Part shown: piece after piece, positions 43,063-52,016 of the stretch | How positions within the stretch are numbered: the stretch's first letter is position 1 | How the letters are laid out: the number at the start of each line of letters is the position of its first letter | Assembly: GCA_009833045.1 (NCBI GenBank) | Contig: WUUP01000014.1 | Location: forward strand, 1 to 58,417 | DNA from: Saprospirales bacterium GYS_P2D | GTDB taxonomy: Bacteria; Bacteroidota; Bacteroidia; Chitinophagales; Saprospiraceae | DNA: 58,417 nucleotides | Reading direction: 5' to 3' | Notes under the pieces: generated by a model | The model's input: the letters and a program-made list of their open reading frames with translations, nothing else | The model's database searches: none | What the model was told of the DNA's origin: nothing | Position numbers and translations under genes: made by a program

Positions 43063-44073
43063 TTAAGATTTATACCCAATAATTCTGCGTATTAAATTTT
43101 TATAGTTTTTTACAGGACCTCTTTGCTTGCCACCATAGTCTATAAAGATATTTTCTTCTGAAGAATCATTTTCATTAAACGTAAGTGGATACACAAATTC
43201 AGGTTTGCCAAAGTAGTTGATAGGTCCATACTTAATGGCATATATTTTTATCGTACCGTCTTCCTCTCGTTTGACTAATGGATATTCCTGGGTGTAATCG
43301 AGATAGTATTTAACCAATCTGTTTTGAGCTATAGATGATAGCATCTCGTGATCACTTTCTACAAACTGGAAGTCTACTTCTTCAGTTCCATCAAATATGC
43401 TATACGTACTAAAATAATATCCTTCTTTAGTCCTTACGATTCCATGCCATAGTAGTGAATTTAGTGGAGTTGGTGAGACGAGGATATCTTCATAAACGAT
43501 CCCGTCTTTATCTATCTGAGACTTAAAGTGATGATAGGCGTGATTTTTAGAAATGATTCCCAATATGAGATACCCAGTCGAAATCATCAGTGACAATGAC
43601 AGTATACGAGACCGAGTCATATGAGATTTCAGTGCATGAGCAATGACTCCTATTAGCAGTATTATAGTATAAATAGGCTCAAATACATGAATGCTATTGA
43701 GAGAGAATAGGTGATCATCAAAAGGACTAATCAGCTTAGTGCCATAAGTAGTACACCAATCGAGCAAGGCATGTGTCCAAATGGATAAGAAGAAGGCCAG
43801 TTGCCAATGAAACCTGCGAAACTTTCGCTTATACATTCTGTGAAATACTTCACCGAGGAGGATACTGGCGATGACCGCAAAAAATATAGAATGAGAAACG
43901 CTCCTATGTACCGTTAGGAACTCTACATCATTAAACAAGGGAGCGAAGCAAACATCGAGATCTGGTAGTGTACCAGCTGCAGCACCTATCAGCAATGATT
44001 TCTTACCAATATTCTTATCCTCTACCAATGCAAAAGTAGCAGCACCTAATAGACATTGAGTTAGCGAATCCAT
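43063..44073 (-). CDS. YdjM-like membrane-bound metal-dependent hydrolase (paralogue 3)
   Basis: The 336-residue product begins MDSLTQCLLGAATFALVEDK and has LPDLDVCFAP and HRSVSHSIFFAV, matching the Asp and His motifs of the 8331 protein (PDLDVALYL, HRGYSHSILF); the C-terminal soluble part also aligns in outline (SLLWHGIVRTKEGYYFSTYS against SLHWYGMARDEQRLYLKKYA). Several membrane helices lie in the first ~190 residues. Two such closely related genes on one plasmid, in different cargo regions, is unusual. The substrate is unknown. Confidence 0.8.
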   Translation of the reverse strand: MDSLTQCLLGAATFALVEDKNIGKKSLLIGAAAGTLPDLDVCFAPLFNDVEFLTVHRSVSHSIFFAVIASILLGEVFHRMYKRKFRRFHWQLAFFLSIWTHALLDWCTTYGTKLISPFDDHLFSLNSIHVFEPIYTIILLIGVIAHALKSHMTRSRILSLSLMISTGYLILGIISKNHAYHHFKSQIDKDGIVYEDILVSPTPLNSLLWHGIVRTKEGYYFSTYSIFDGTEEVDFQFVESDHEMLSSIAQNRLVKYYLDYTQEYPLVKREEDGTIKIYAIKYGPINYFGKPEFVYPLTFNENDSSEENIFIDYGGKQRGPVKNYKNLIRRIIGYKS

Positions 44074-44325
44074 AAATTGAATTTAGGACAAAGGACGAAC
44101 TAAAACTATTTATATTGCTCACTCCACAAGTATAGATACTAATTAGTTCAATAACCCACCGTTTTCTATACACTTCAGAAATAGGCCCTCTACCCTATCA
44201 ATCATAGTGTAAAAACTCAGTATAAAAAACTGTGTATTTTGAGCACTATTTTCGTGCCTGATGGAGCAGGATATATTGTGGATCAATCAATGCTTTGGGT
44301 GAGGCACACATATTATAAACTCTGC
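44074..44325. other. Intergenic region, no gene seen
   Basis: This stretch holds the upstream region of the minus-strand YdjM-like gene and the approach to the candidate small RNA at 44326. No frame with protein-like features was found. Confidence 0.5.
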
Positions 44326-44394
44326 TATATTTGACTTTGATATTGAATCATCAATATTGGTCGGTAGCACTGCTTAATAGGTAGTGCTTTTTTT
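44326..44394 (+). ncRNA. Candidate small RNA unit with -7 box and terminator
   Basis: TATATTTG (44326-44333) is followed by the perfect stem TATTGA/TCAATA (44341-44356, loop ATCA) and a terminator GCACT/AGTGC (44367-44387) with seven T. The layout mirrors 33724-33833, including TTTTTTTATG after the hairpin. A good -33 TTG at the right distance is missing. The terminator touches the 3' end of the minus-strand response-regulator gene. Confidence 0.4.
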
Positions 44395-44785
44395 ATGGCC
44401 TAAGGCCATCTGTGATGAGCAGCTGTTGCGGTATTTTATTAATATCCAGCGGTTTATTTTGGAGGTCAATAACACAGTTGAACTGCTTAGCCATATCTGT
44501 ATCCGTACGGTCAATACTATCACTGAGCATGATGACTGGAGCTGTTTGTGTATTTTGCTCATACAGGATTTGATAATTTTTCACAAACTCCCATCCAGAC
44601 ATATAGGGCATCCGCAGGTCACTGAATATTAAGCTGATAGTAGCGGATGAATTAGCTAAGAAAGTGAGCGCTATTTCAGCTTCTGTAAATGATTTGACAC
44701 GGATATTGGCAAAAGCCTGTTGGATGATGATTTCATGGTAGAGATTGGTGTTTTTATCATCATCTATGAGTATGATATGCTCCAT
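44393..44785 (-). CDS. Single-domain response regulator (CheY-like)
   Basis: From ATG 44785 the product has 130 residues and is only a receiver domain: acidic pair in ILIDDDKN (~4-11), phospho-acceptor Asp in LIFSDLRMPYMSG (~55), Ser in VIMLSDS (~87) and Lys in LQNKPLD (~110). There is no output domain and no histidine kinase on the plasmid, so it must take phosphate from a host kinase or small donor. Receivers of this type are common in Bacteroidota as phosphate relays or protein-binding switches. Confidence 0.85.
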   Translation of the reverse strand: MEHIILIDDDKNTNLYHEIIIQQAFANIRVKSFTEAEIALTFLANSSATISLIFSDLRMPYMSGWEFVKNYQILYEQNTQTAPVIMLSDSIDRTDTDMAKQFNCVIDLQNKPLDINKIPQQLLITDGLRP

Positions 44786-44993
44786 AAATTGCAAATAGTA
44801 AGGGTGTTAATGAAGAGAATCTTGCTAAAGGGTCAACTGGGGTACAAAGAAAAGAGGGATGCCACAAGTGGAGACGTGCAATAAGTAGTAATTTTAAATG
44901 ACAAAAGTTCCTCAAAATCTTTGAAAGCGAATTGGTTTAACAATAGTAAAGAGTCAATAGGGTTACAAAAATCAATACTTCAAAGAGTTTAAA

Positions 44994-45035
44994 AGAAGCC
45001 TTGGTCAGTAGGATTTCCAAGGCTTCTGCTTTTTC
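44994..45035 (+). terminator. Strong intrinsic hairpin-T-run
   Basis: A perfect 11-bp stem AGAAGCCTTGG/CCAAGGCTTCT (44994-45004, 45017-45027) is followed by GCTTTTTCTT. No plus-strand gene ends here, so it may end a short untranslated transcript from 44795-44990. Confidence 0.6.
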
Positions 45036-45112
45036 TTAATAGGGCTACCAGCTGGAAAAGGTGTTCTTAAAAATAACCCCAAATCCAATTGTTGACCAAT
45101 TTAGTAATTGGT

Positions 45113-45141
45113 AGAGGTCTCAGTAAAATGGGACCTCTTTT
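45113..45141 (+). terminator. Second orphan hairpin-T-run
   Basis: AGAGGTC (45113-45119) pairs with GACCTCT (45132-45138), followed by TTTT. Like the hairpin at 44994 it does not follow a gene. CCAATT..AATTGG just upstream may form another stem. The rest of 44786-45344 shows no gene. Confidence 0.45.
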
Positions 45142-45220
45142 AGTTAAGACGGCTGAAGAGATGAATGGTCACAAAAGGAAGGTATGTAAATGACAAAGAA
45201 TTGACAAAAGTCAAGAGGAG

Positions 45221-45254
45221 AAAAAAGAAAAGGTCAGCTCATTCAGAACTGACC
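45221..45254 (-). terminator. Terminator of the serine-recombinase gene
   Basis: On the minus strand GGTCAG/CTGACC (45249-45254 with 45232-45237) is followed by CTTTTCTTTTTTC. It lies ~90 bp after the recombinase stop. Confidence 0.6.
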
Positions 45255-45344
45255 CCTTGAGGTAAACGCCTCAATAACACCCGTAAATTGCAGAAATTCT
45301 TAGGCAAGTCTCAGGTTGTTAAGCTACAAGATAAAGAAATAAAC

Positions 45345-45926
45345 TCAAGAGGAAGCAATGCTTACGTTCCTGCTTCTGAGATAACTATACAAAGTAGGCT
45401 TGGAGATAGACAGCTGCTCACAGATCTCTTTGATGGTATGTTCTCCAGATTTATAGAGAGTTTCTGCAGTGATGGCAGTACGCTTCGCTTTGTCAGATAG
45501 TCCTTTGGGACGACCACCTTTGCGACCTCTGGCACGAGCTGCGGATAGTCCTGCATGGGTACGCTCACGTATGAGATCTCTTTCAAACTCTGCCAGTGAT
45601 GCGAATATGTGAAAGATCAATTTACCAGAAGCGGTAGACGTATCGATGTTGTCCTGGAGAGAGATGAAACTGACGCCTCTCTCTTCTAATGTACTGACGA
45701 TAGCTATGAGATCCTTGAGAGATCTGCCGAGACGATCCAGCTTATCGATGACGACTGTATCACCAGCTCTTAGTTGGGATTGGAGTAGTCGGAGCTCGAG
45801 GCGATCTGACTTGGCACCAGATACTTTCTCTTTGAAGATCTTCTCACATCCTGCGGTGGTGAGAGCATCGATCTGACGATTAAGTGATTGTTCTCTGGTA
45901 GACACTCTGGCATATCCGAATTTCAT
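45345..45926 (-). CDS. Serine recombinase, Tn3 resolvase/invertase type
   Basis: The 193-residue product has the complete small-resolvase layout: catalytic Ser in YARVSTREQS (Ser9), the GDTVVIDKLDRLGRSLKDL arginine-containing active-site segment (~65-80), the EFERDLIRERTHAGL helix E and a C-terminal helix-turn-helix (TIKEICEQLSISKPTLYSYL). It could resolve plasmid multimers or invert DNA. No partner transposase is present, which favours multimer resolution. A res site would be expected in 45927-46237. Confidence 0.92.
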   Translation of the reverse strand: MKFGYARVSTREQSLNRQIDALTTAGCEKIFKEKVSGAKSDRLELRLLQSQLRAGDTVVIDKLDRLGRSLKDLIAIVSTLEERGVSFISLQDNIDTSTASGKLIFHIFASLAEFERDLIRERTHAGLSAARARGRKGGRPKGLSDKAKRTAITAETLYKSGEHTIKEICEQLSISKPTLYSYLRSRNVSIASS

Positions 45927-46237
45927 GTTGATCTGAATTTCAACACAAGTAAAGGGAAGCGGTCAAGAAAAGCAAAAAAGCGAATAGAATAAATTAACGA
46001 GTATAATTAACCAAAAAATTTCACACTTTAACACTATACATCAGGTGCGAAAAGAAGTGGAGAGAGTAAAGAAAAACGACCGTTTTAGTTGACTGGACAA
46101 ATTCATTGGATAAAATGAGAGATACAAATTTCAATAGAAAAAACATCATATATGAAATATTCTAAAATTAGAAACCTTTAAGTTGCATATTTGATAATAG
46201 GCCTAAATTAATCACATTTATTATTTAGGTATTCAGA
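45927..46237. other. Intergenic region upstream of the serine recombinase; possible res site
   Basis: No gene is seen in these 311 AT-rich bases. The second AAAACGACCGTTT copy is at 46073-46085. Short repeats such as TTCACACTTTAACACTATAC could be part of a recombination site, but I could not define sub-sites. Confidence 0.35.
46073..46085. repeat. AAAACGACCGTTT motif, copy 2
   Basis: An exact copy of 42944-42956, ~150 bp upstream of the serine-recombinase start and in its presumed site region. Confidence 0.5.
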
Positions 46238-46888
46238 ATGAGGAAAACGCATCAACTATCTGGAAATGAATTGATAGAATTTATTTCCAAGAAATCGAAG
46301 CATCGAGAAAATTACTTTAATGAATTTTATCAACGCTATAAGACTTATGTCTGGAAGACAGCGTATTACTATTGTCGAAGATCTGCTAATGTTCAGCTTA
46401 GAGCAGAGCAGGTTTTAATAGATTCATTTATGAATGTATATGACAATTCAGACCGTTTTACACCCGACTCTACTAAGTCGGATGCCAGAGTAAAGTTATG
46501 GCTTGCAGGAATAGTTAGAAATAATTTCCTAAAGTCAATGCGAGACGAGAAGTGTTCGATTTTATTAGAAGAGTCCGTACTAATGAGTATTCCTATTGAG
46601 AGTACTTGCACTGAAGAAGCCAAAGGGTCTAATCAGAACATATTAGAAAAGGCGATTCAACAATTATCTCAAAAGGAAAGAGAAATATTGTTTTTGTTAT
46701 TATCATATCAGTCGGTTAGGGATATACCAGAAGACATATTAAATCATATTACTGACACATATAGTCTTAAAAAGTCTTCTTTGAGAAAAGTAAAACTACG
46801 ATCGATTGATAAACTGAAGAAAATCACTGCTGAAATGACAATTATTTCAAGGAATAATGAAGATTTGACACCTTCCTATTCCTCTTGA
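46238..46888 (+). CDS. ECF-like RNA polymerase sigma factor
   Basis: The 216-residue product resembles sigma-70 region 2 (NYFNEFYQRYKTYVWKTAYYYC, then AEQVLIDSFMNVYDN) and region 4 (AIQQLSQKEREILFLLLSYQ, then SLKKSSLRKVKLRSIDKLKK). Region 4 is less typical than in the cassette-D sigma factor. It precedes two operons for secreted proteases and CHU_C proteins and may control them; this is inferred from location only. A tiny minus-strand gene may overlap its end. Confidence 0.75.
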   Translation: MRKTHQLSGNELIEFISKKSKHRENYFNEFYQRYKTYVWKTAYYYCRRSANVQLRAEQVLIDSFMNVYDNSDRFTPDSTKSDARVKLWLAGIVRNNFLKSMRDEKCSILLEESVLMSIPIESTCTEEAKGSNQNILEKAIQQLSQKEREILFLLLSYQSVRDIPEDILNHITDTYSLKKSSLRKVKLRSIDKLKKITAEMTIISRNNEDLTPSYSS

Positions 46889-47013
46889 GATTTTTGTTCA
46901 TGAATTTTCTGTTTCACGATGTCATCCAGATGAGCTGGGAGCGGAGGAATATCACGGACGTTAATTGCTGTTTCAATTAGTTGTAATAGTTTGTCTTCAT
47001 CAGATTTAGCCAT
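46876..47013 (-). CDS. Possible small protein (45 aa) convergent with the sigma gene
   Basis: The minus-strand frame encodes MAKSDEDKLLQLIETAINVR and then DIPPLPAHLDDIVKQKIHEQ with a polar end. It looks like a folded small helical protein with a Pro-rich turn and uses codons like its neighbours. It overlaps the end of the sigma gene by 13 bases. The size makes it uncertain. If real, it could be an anti-sigma peptide, but there is no direct sign of that. Confidence 0.4.
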   Translation of the reverse strand: MAKSDEDKLLQLIETAINVRDIPPLPAHLDDIVKQKIHEQKSQEE

Positions 47014-47130
47014 GGTAAAGAAGGCATATTTATAGTATAACGGGCTTGATTTCTTTTTGGTATTTATTGGCTTTGTCCCGCTTCGTGGTATTAGTGTATG
47101 AAACCTATTTTTTCAAATACTAATACTTTA

Positions 47131-48678
47131 ATGATGAAAAACGTATTTAAAATCAAATTGGAGTATCCAATTTTCTTATTCGCACTAATTTTTACAGGAT
47201 TTATGATTTCTTCATGTAATGAAAACTCAATGCTGGGCATTAATGACACCATTAGCAATGATGCCTTACATCCTTTGCTTAATGAAGGGCTAATGCTAAA
47301 AGGATTGAATCCTCAAGATTTTACTTTTGATGAAGAATCTTTACTATTGACCGATGGTAACATTGAGATTGCAGCATCTGACTTATTGATTGAGATCGGA
47401 TCAAAGGAAATAAAGGTCAAACCGAATAAAGTCAGCACCTCTCGACCAAATAACACCATGCCTGGTGGTCAGGCACCTATAAGATGTGTCGGATGTACTG
47501 TGTCAAATGGAACTAATGACTGCTCAGCGGAGGAGGCTGTGCAGATAAATGTGTATTACGCATTCGACCCAAATTATCCAACAGCATACCGACAGGAAGT
47601 ACAGGACGCTTTCGATCTATACTCTGATATAATCTCTGATAAGATAGTATTTAATGAGACAAGTACTAATCCTCAATTAACAGTGAGTAAAACGACCGGT
47701 CCGAGATCTTCTGCATCTTTGCCAAAGATTACTGGTAAAATCGGGAGTAATTTGAGAATGCAGGAAAATCTTTTTAGCTCATCTAAGGATCTTGAACGAA
47801 GAAATGTATTACTCCATGAGGTCGGGCACATAATGGGATTAAAGCATTCTCATGTGCGTGATAGTGACAATACTCGAGGGGCTAACTATTCTACTGGATT
47901 GGGAGTCTCAAAGAAGACATCAATAATGTCTTATGATTATTATCCATTTACTTCAGTTGACTACTTGACTCAAGGTACGCTACCATCACATGATATTACG
48001 GTACTTAATGATCTATACCCATATAATGGATCAGGGAATACCCAAGACAATCGAACTTGTTCGGCTGCACTCATTTCATATTTACCTCAAGCCTTAAGCG
48101 ATATTGGTGGTATTTGGACATTGATGGATGTGAATTTTGATGAAGTAGTGGATAATACGGATAAGGATATGCTTACAGACCACATACTCGGGATAGAGTT
48201 ACTTCCTGCAGATATAGCGGAAGACGCTGGCTGGATAGATGGAAATAATCCAACCCTCAGCTCACAAGATTTAGCAGTAGTACAACATTACATCAATGGG
48301 AATCCAATACATGACTATCCGACTGAAGGACATATCAAGAGCATGTACGATTTTGATGGAGATGGATCTTTTGATTATGGTGATGAATTAAATGCGATAG
48401 AAGCTGTTTTTCCTTCTATTCTATTAAGTGGATCTGATATTCCAGAGGAGGTTACTTATAGTGGGCTTGATTGGAAAGAAAACGATGTTCTTTTGAGATG
48501 TTATAGATTAAGCCTTGATGAGTTTACAGATGACACAGAAAGTGTAGATTACAACACTATCTATGAATCTTATTATAATTATAGTTCACAAAATAAGCGA
48601 GAATTTCCTACTCCATATTCGAGTGCGATGTTTAGGGACTTGAGTAAATTAGAAGTAGTATATGGTACTATTAATTAG
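47131..48678 (+). CDS. Lipoprotein matrixin-like metalloprotease with dockerin-like repeats
   Basis: From ATG 47131 the product has 515 residues; a start at 47098 would add 11 residues before the lipoprotein signal (FMISSC). The catalytic site is HEVGHIMGLKH (~229-239), the HExxHxxGxxH zinc motif of metzincins, with a Met-turn candidate SIMSYDYY (~268-275). The C-terminal part has acidic, EF-hand-like dockerin elements (DVNFDEVVDNTDKDMLTDHI, DFDGDGSFDYGDE). It would act on proteins at the cell surface. The dockerin-like tail could bind calcium or a partner. The next gene overlaps by 17 bases. Confidence 0.82.
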   Translation: MMKNVFKIKLEYPIFLFALIFTGFMISSCNENSMLGINDTISNDALHPLLNEGLMLKGLNPQDFTFDEESLLLTDGNIEIAASDLLIEIGSKEIKVKPNKVSTSRPNNTMPGGQAPIRCVGCTVSNGTNDCSAEEAVQINVYYAFDPNYPTAYRQEVQDAFDLYSDIISDKIVFNETSTNPQLTVSKTTGPRSSASLPKITGKIGSNLRMQENLFSSSKDLERRNVLLHEVGHIMGLKHSHVRDSDNTRGANYSTGLGVSKKTSIMSYDYYPFTSVDYLTQGTLPSHDITVLNDLYPYNGSGNTQDNRTCSAALISYLPQALSDIGGIWTLMDVNFDEVVDNTDKDMLTDHILGIELLPADIAEDAGWIDGNNPTLSSQDLAVVQHYINGNPIHDYPTEGHIKSMYDFDGDGSFDYGDELNAIEAVFPSILLSGSDIPEEVTYSGLDWKENDVLLRCYRLSLDEFTDDTESVDYNTIYESYYNYSSQNKREFPTPYSSAMFRDLSKLEVVYGTIN

Positions 48679-50395
48679 AGATCAGAAAAGAAATAGTAGA
48701 TCAAGATTAAGCAGGCTAAACTATAGCCTGCTTAATTATTTAGTACTGTGCACTATTATCCTACTATTCCCTCACCTTATTCGAGGCCAGTCCCACACCT
48801 GGTATTTTACTGATCAATATAGCATGACTATTGATGAGGATGGTGAGGTCTCATTTGATACTTTTGAGAATCCTAATTTATCGGAACCGTTAACTACTGT
48901 ATTTTCCAGAATTGCTATGATACATGATGAGGATGGAGGAGTCCTGTTTTATTCAGATGGTAAGCATGTATATGATAAGCATCATCATATCATGACCAAT
49001 GGAGACTCTATAGGAGGAGACGGACTTCTTGAGCAGTCAGTCATAATATGCCCATTCCCAAAGAGTGATTCTCTATATTATGTATTTACAGTTGGGAAAA
49101 CATTAGATCGATATATCGATCTCCAAGATGATACGACTTATCAGAATAAGTTGAGATATTCTGTGGTAGACTTGAGTCTGAATAATAATCTGGGAGCAGT
49201 AATAGAAGGACAAAAAAATATTTTCTTAAAAACCGGAGCAGATTTGGGTATGGTATCTAAGCCTGGGCCTTGTGAAGATATATGGTTAGTCACTGTGGAT
49301 AATGATGGGATCAGTACATATCATATTACTGACCAAGGACTTAGTCCACAGTATCTGGATCAGTATAAAATGGAACTATCTGGTCGGAGTGATACTCATC
49401 GCCGAGCGTTGATATCTCCGAATGGTAGATACATAATTCTTCAAGATAGAATAGGCGAAGCATTTATAGAAATATATGAATTTGACAGCTATACAGGACT
49501 TGTCGTCTTAATCGGTGAGTTGTTTTCAGATCCTCCAAAACCTGAGCCTGTGATTAAGTATATAGCACCAATTATTATGGATTATCATGGAAAGTATCTA
49601 TATGCCGATGAGGGGTTTAAAGAAGGCCTCACCCAATACGATCTGAGTTCGAATGATATTGAAACAATTAAGTCATCTCGCAAAATTGTGTCTCATTATG
49701 AAGATGATCAAGGAATACTTGATATGCAAATCTCACCACATGATTCATCGGTAATACAAGTTATGAACCCATATGATAGTTTAGCAGTAATTTTGAATAG
49801 CACTACAGAACATGCGATATATACTAAAAAGCATAGAAATAAGCATGAAAACGGTTATAGAGAATTTCCGATGCTAACCTCGTATCCTGTTGCTCCTTAT
49901 CCGTTAAAAGAATCCATTAGCTTATCCAGTGAGCCAGATTGTGATCATCGGTTTACGACATATGAAGTATCAGATCAATATAGTGGTGAGCTATATATAG
50001 ATGGACTATTAGTTGACTCTTTAGTCTTTTATGAGTCCGGCACATATGAAGTAGAATTAGTCACAGAGTGTGAAGTACTGGATACAATGTTACATGTAGA
50101 GGAGTACAGTGCGTCGTGTGATTGTCATGTCTACCTACCCAATGCCATCCATCCAGGCAGCACAAAAGGTAATGCTGCTTTTCAGCCTATTTCTAATTGT
50201 GCCTGGTCACTGTATGATCTTCAGGTGTATGATAGATGGGGCTCTGTGGTATACAGCAGCAGTAACCCCCATGAATCATGGAATGGAGAAAGGAATAACC
50301 AGCTCCTATCAGGAGTGTATACCTATCAATTCAGCTATCGATTTGACGGATTGGCTCCAGAGATGCGTACGGGTACCGTTTCTATACTGAGATAA
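48662..50395 (+). CDS. Secreted gliding-motility-type (CHU_C) protein, paralogue 1
   Basis: The 577-residue product has a signal peptide (YLVLCTIILLFPHLIRGQ), a beta-propeller-like part (DEDGGVLFYSDGKHVYDKHH, then SPNGRYIILQDR) and a C-terminal CHU_C domain with HVYLPNAIHPGS, VYDRWGSVVYSS, and SGVYTYQFSYRF then GTVSILR. Such tails direct export through the type IX secretion system in Bacteroidota. A paralogue of 696 residues is encoded at 55041-57131. Its start lies inside the end of the protease gene, so the two are co-expressed. Confidence 0.85.
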   Translation: MVLLIRDQKRNSRSRLSRLNYSLLNYLVLCTIILLFPHLIRGQSHTWYFTDQYSMTIDEDGEVSFDTFENPNLSEPLTTVFSRIAMIHDEDGGVLFYSDGKHVYDKHHHIMTNGDSIGGDGLLEQSVIICPFPKSDSLYYVFTVGKTLDRYIDLQDDTTYQNKLRYSVVDLSLNNNLGAVIEGQKNIFLKTGADLGMVSKPGPCEDIWLVTVDNDGISTYHITDQGLSPQYLDQYKMELSGRSDTHRRALISPNGRYIILQDRIGEAFIEIYEFDSYTGLVVLIGELFSDPPKPEPVIKYIAPIIMDYHGKYLYADEGFKEGLTQYDLSSNDIETIKSSRKIVSHYEDDQGILDMQISPHDSSVIQVMNPYDSLAVILNSTTEHAIYTKKHRNKHENGYREFPMLTSYPVAPYPLKESISLSSEPDCDHRFTTYEVSDQYSGELYIDGLLVDSLVFYESGTYEVELVTECEVLDTMLHVEEYSASCDCHVYLPNAIHPGSTKGNAAFQPISNCAWSLYDLQVYDRWGSVVYSSSNPHESWNGERNNQLLSGVYTYQFSYRFDGLAPEMRTGTVSILR

Positions 50396-50399
50396 AAAA

Positions 50400-50417
50400 G
50401 CCCATCCTTCGATGGGC
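50400..50417. terminator. Hairpin after the CHU_C gene
   Basis: GCCCATC/GATGGGC with a CTTC tetraloop lies directly after the stop codon. It has an A-run before it and no T-run after it on the plus strand, so it may act mainly by structure. Confidence 0.5.
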
Positions 50418-50561
50418 CAAACGTTACAAGGGTATGAATGAGAGACGGCAGGGGTGTCGAGAATATTATTCAGTATCATTAACTAAATGAGTATTTATAC
50501 CTGATTTGTTTTCGGAGGTTGCATATGTCTGCAAGTATAAATACTTTATCGTTAAAGTATA

Positions 50562-52016
50562 GTGTATAATAAGAATGTTTTAATTACTCTATTTTATTTC
50601 ATCGTTGTATCTAATTTATTAGGACAACATTGTTTTAAAGATGTTGATATGGGCGTTTATGCTAATCCATCTGAATGGGACAAATGGTATTGTGTTAACG
50701 TTTATTTTCATATAGTTCGTGATGCTAACGGTAATGGTGGTGTTCCCTTATCGAGAGTAGACGATATCATGGATGATTTAAATGATGCATTCAACCCACA
50801 TTACATAATGTTTAATAATATTGACGTTCCTGGATATTTGGATAATGACGGTGCATATAATGTCGCATCACTAGGCGATTTTACTAGTTATGTGGCAATT
50901 GATCATCAGTTAGATAGAATTGATATTTATTTATTTCCAGAGTATAATGATTGCTTAGGCGGTACAGCTCACTGTTCTGGCACTTTAATTTCATCTATTG
51001 GGCTCGGGGGTAAGCTTAGATTTACAGGACTGCTGTCATCTACATCAGTAGCTGTCCATGAAATGGGACATATATTAGGGTTGGAGCATACCTTTGGGCC
51101 TGGAAATGTTGAGACTTCTTTAGAAATGATTAGTGGAGCTAATTGTACTGATAAAGCAGACAGGTTCTGCGATACACCAGCTACCTATCAAGGATTAGGA
51201 ACGAGTCCATGTGGTGGCGGTTTATTTAAAGGGGGATTAAACCTGGAGGTTTCGCCTTCTTGCGTATGGTTAAACCCAAAAACCGAACCAAGCACTGGAT
51301 TAGTTTATCAACCTGATCTCCATAACTATATGGATTATACTCATCCAGATTGTATGTCAAACTTTTCAACGGAACAGGTTGGAGCGATGAGAAAGAAAAT
51401 AGAATCTAACACATTAATTACAGAAGCTGTATCATCAGAGGTGTGGGGATCAAAAACACTTCCCTCCTCGGGTCAACAACCCCTATATTCTGTGAATTAT
51501 ATTTCTGAACAAAACGTTACAGTACAGATTGATGCAATTCATACACCTTCATTCGCATGGTCATTATCTAGTGGTTACGGTAGTTGGAGTACTCAGAATA
51601 ATGGGCGAACCATGTATTTATACCTTCAACCAAATGGATATGCTTCTTTTAATGTGAATTATAATAATGACCCAGATAAGTGTTTTAATAATCCAACTTA
51701 TGCATTTATTCATACGGGTTCTTGGTACAGATCCTATCCTAATCCTACATCACATCGTTATACTATTGAAGCGATAGATGATTATGAAATTGAAATAAAA
51801 GATGCCTTCAATCGAACTGAGCGAAAAACAATAAGTCCTATGATATATTCCATTTCAATTTTTAATGAAAAAGGGAATATTGTTGAGAATAAAGAATTTA
51901 AGGGAGGGGCGAAGAGAGTAGACGGGCTTTTAGATAACCAGGATAAAGGAATATATTCTCTCGTATTAAATGACAACACCCCATACAAAACAAATTTAAA
52001 AATGATGAAAATATGA
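50562..52016 (+). CDS. Pappalysin-type (M43) metalloprotease with T9SS type A sorting tail
   Basis: The 484-residue product uses a GTG start (no ATG fits) and has a signal peptide (VLITLFYFIVVSNLLGQ). The catalytic motif is HEMGHILGLEHTFG (~166-179), followed by a Cys-bearing DRFCDTPATY segment and a Met-turn NYMDYTHPDCMS (~254), as in bacterial pappalysins. The last ~80 residues (YRSYPNPTSHRYTIEAID, then ISIFNEKGNIVENKEF and LDNQDKGIYSLVL) form a type A sorting domain for type IX export. It is probably a secreted or surface-attached protease. The following lipoprotein gene overlaps by 4 bases. Confidence 0.85.
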   Translation: MYNKNVLITLFYFIVVSNLLGQHCFKDVDMGVYANPSEWDKWYCVNVYFHIVRDANGNGGVPLSRVDDIMDDLNDAFNPHYIMFNNIDVPGYLDNDGAYNVASLGDFTSYVAIDHQLDRIDIYLFPEYNDCLGGTAHCSGTLISSIGLGGKLRFTGLLSSTSVAVHEMGHILGLEHTFGPGNVETSLEMISGANCTDKADRFCDTPATYQGLGTSPCGGGLFKGGLNLEVSPSCVWLNPKTEPSTGLVYQPDLHNYMDYTHPDCMSNFSTEQVGAMRKKIESNTLITEAVSSEVWGSKTLPSSGQQPLYSVNYISEQNVTVQIDAIHTPSFAWSLSSGYGSWSTQNNGRTMYLYLQPNGYASFNVNYNNDPDKCFNNPTYAFIHTGSWYRSYPNPTSHRYTIEAIDDYEIEIKDAFNRTERKTISPMIYSISIFNEKGNIVENKEFKGGAKRVDGLLDNQDKGIYSLVLNDNTPYKTNLKMMKI

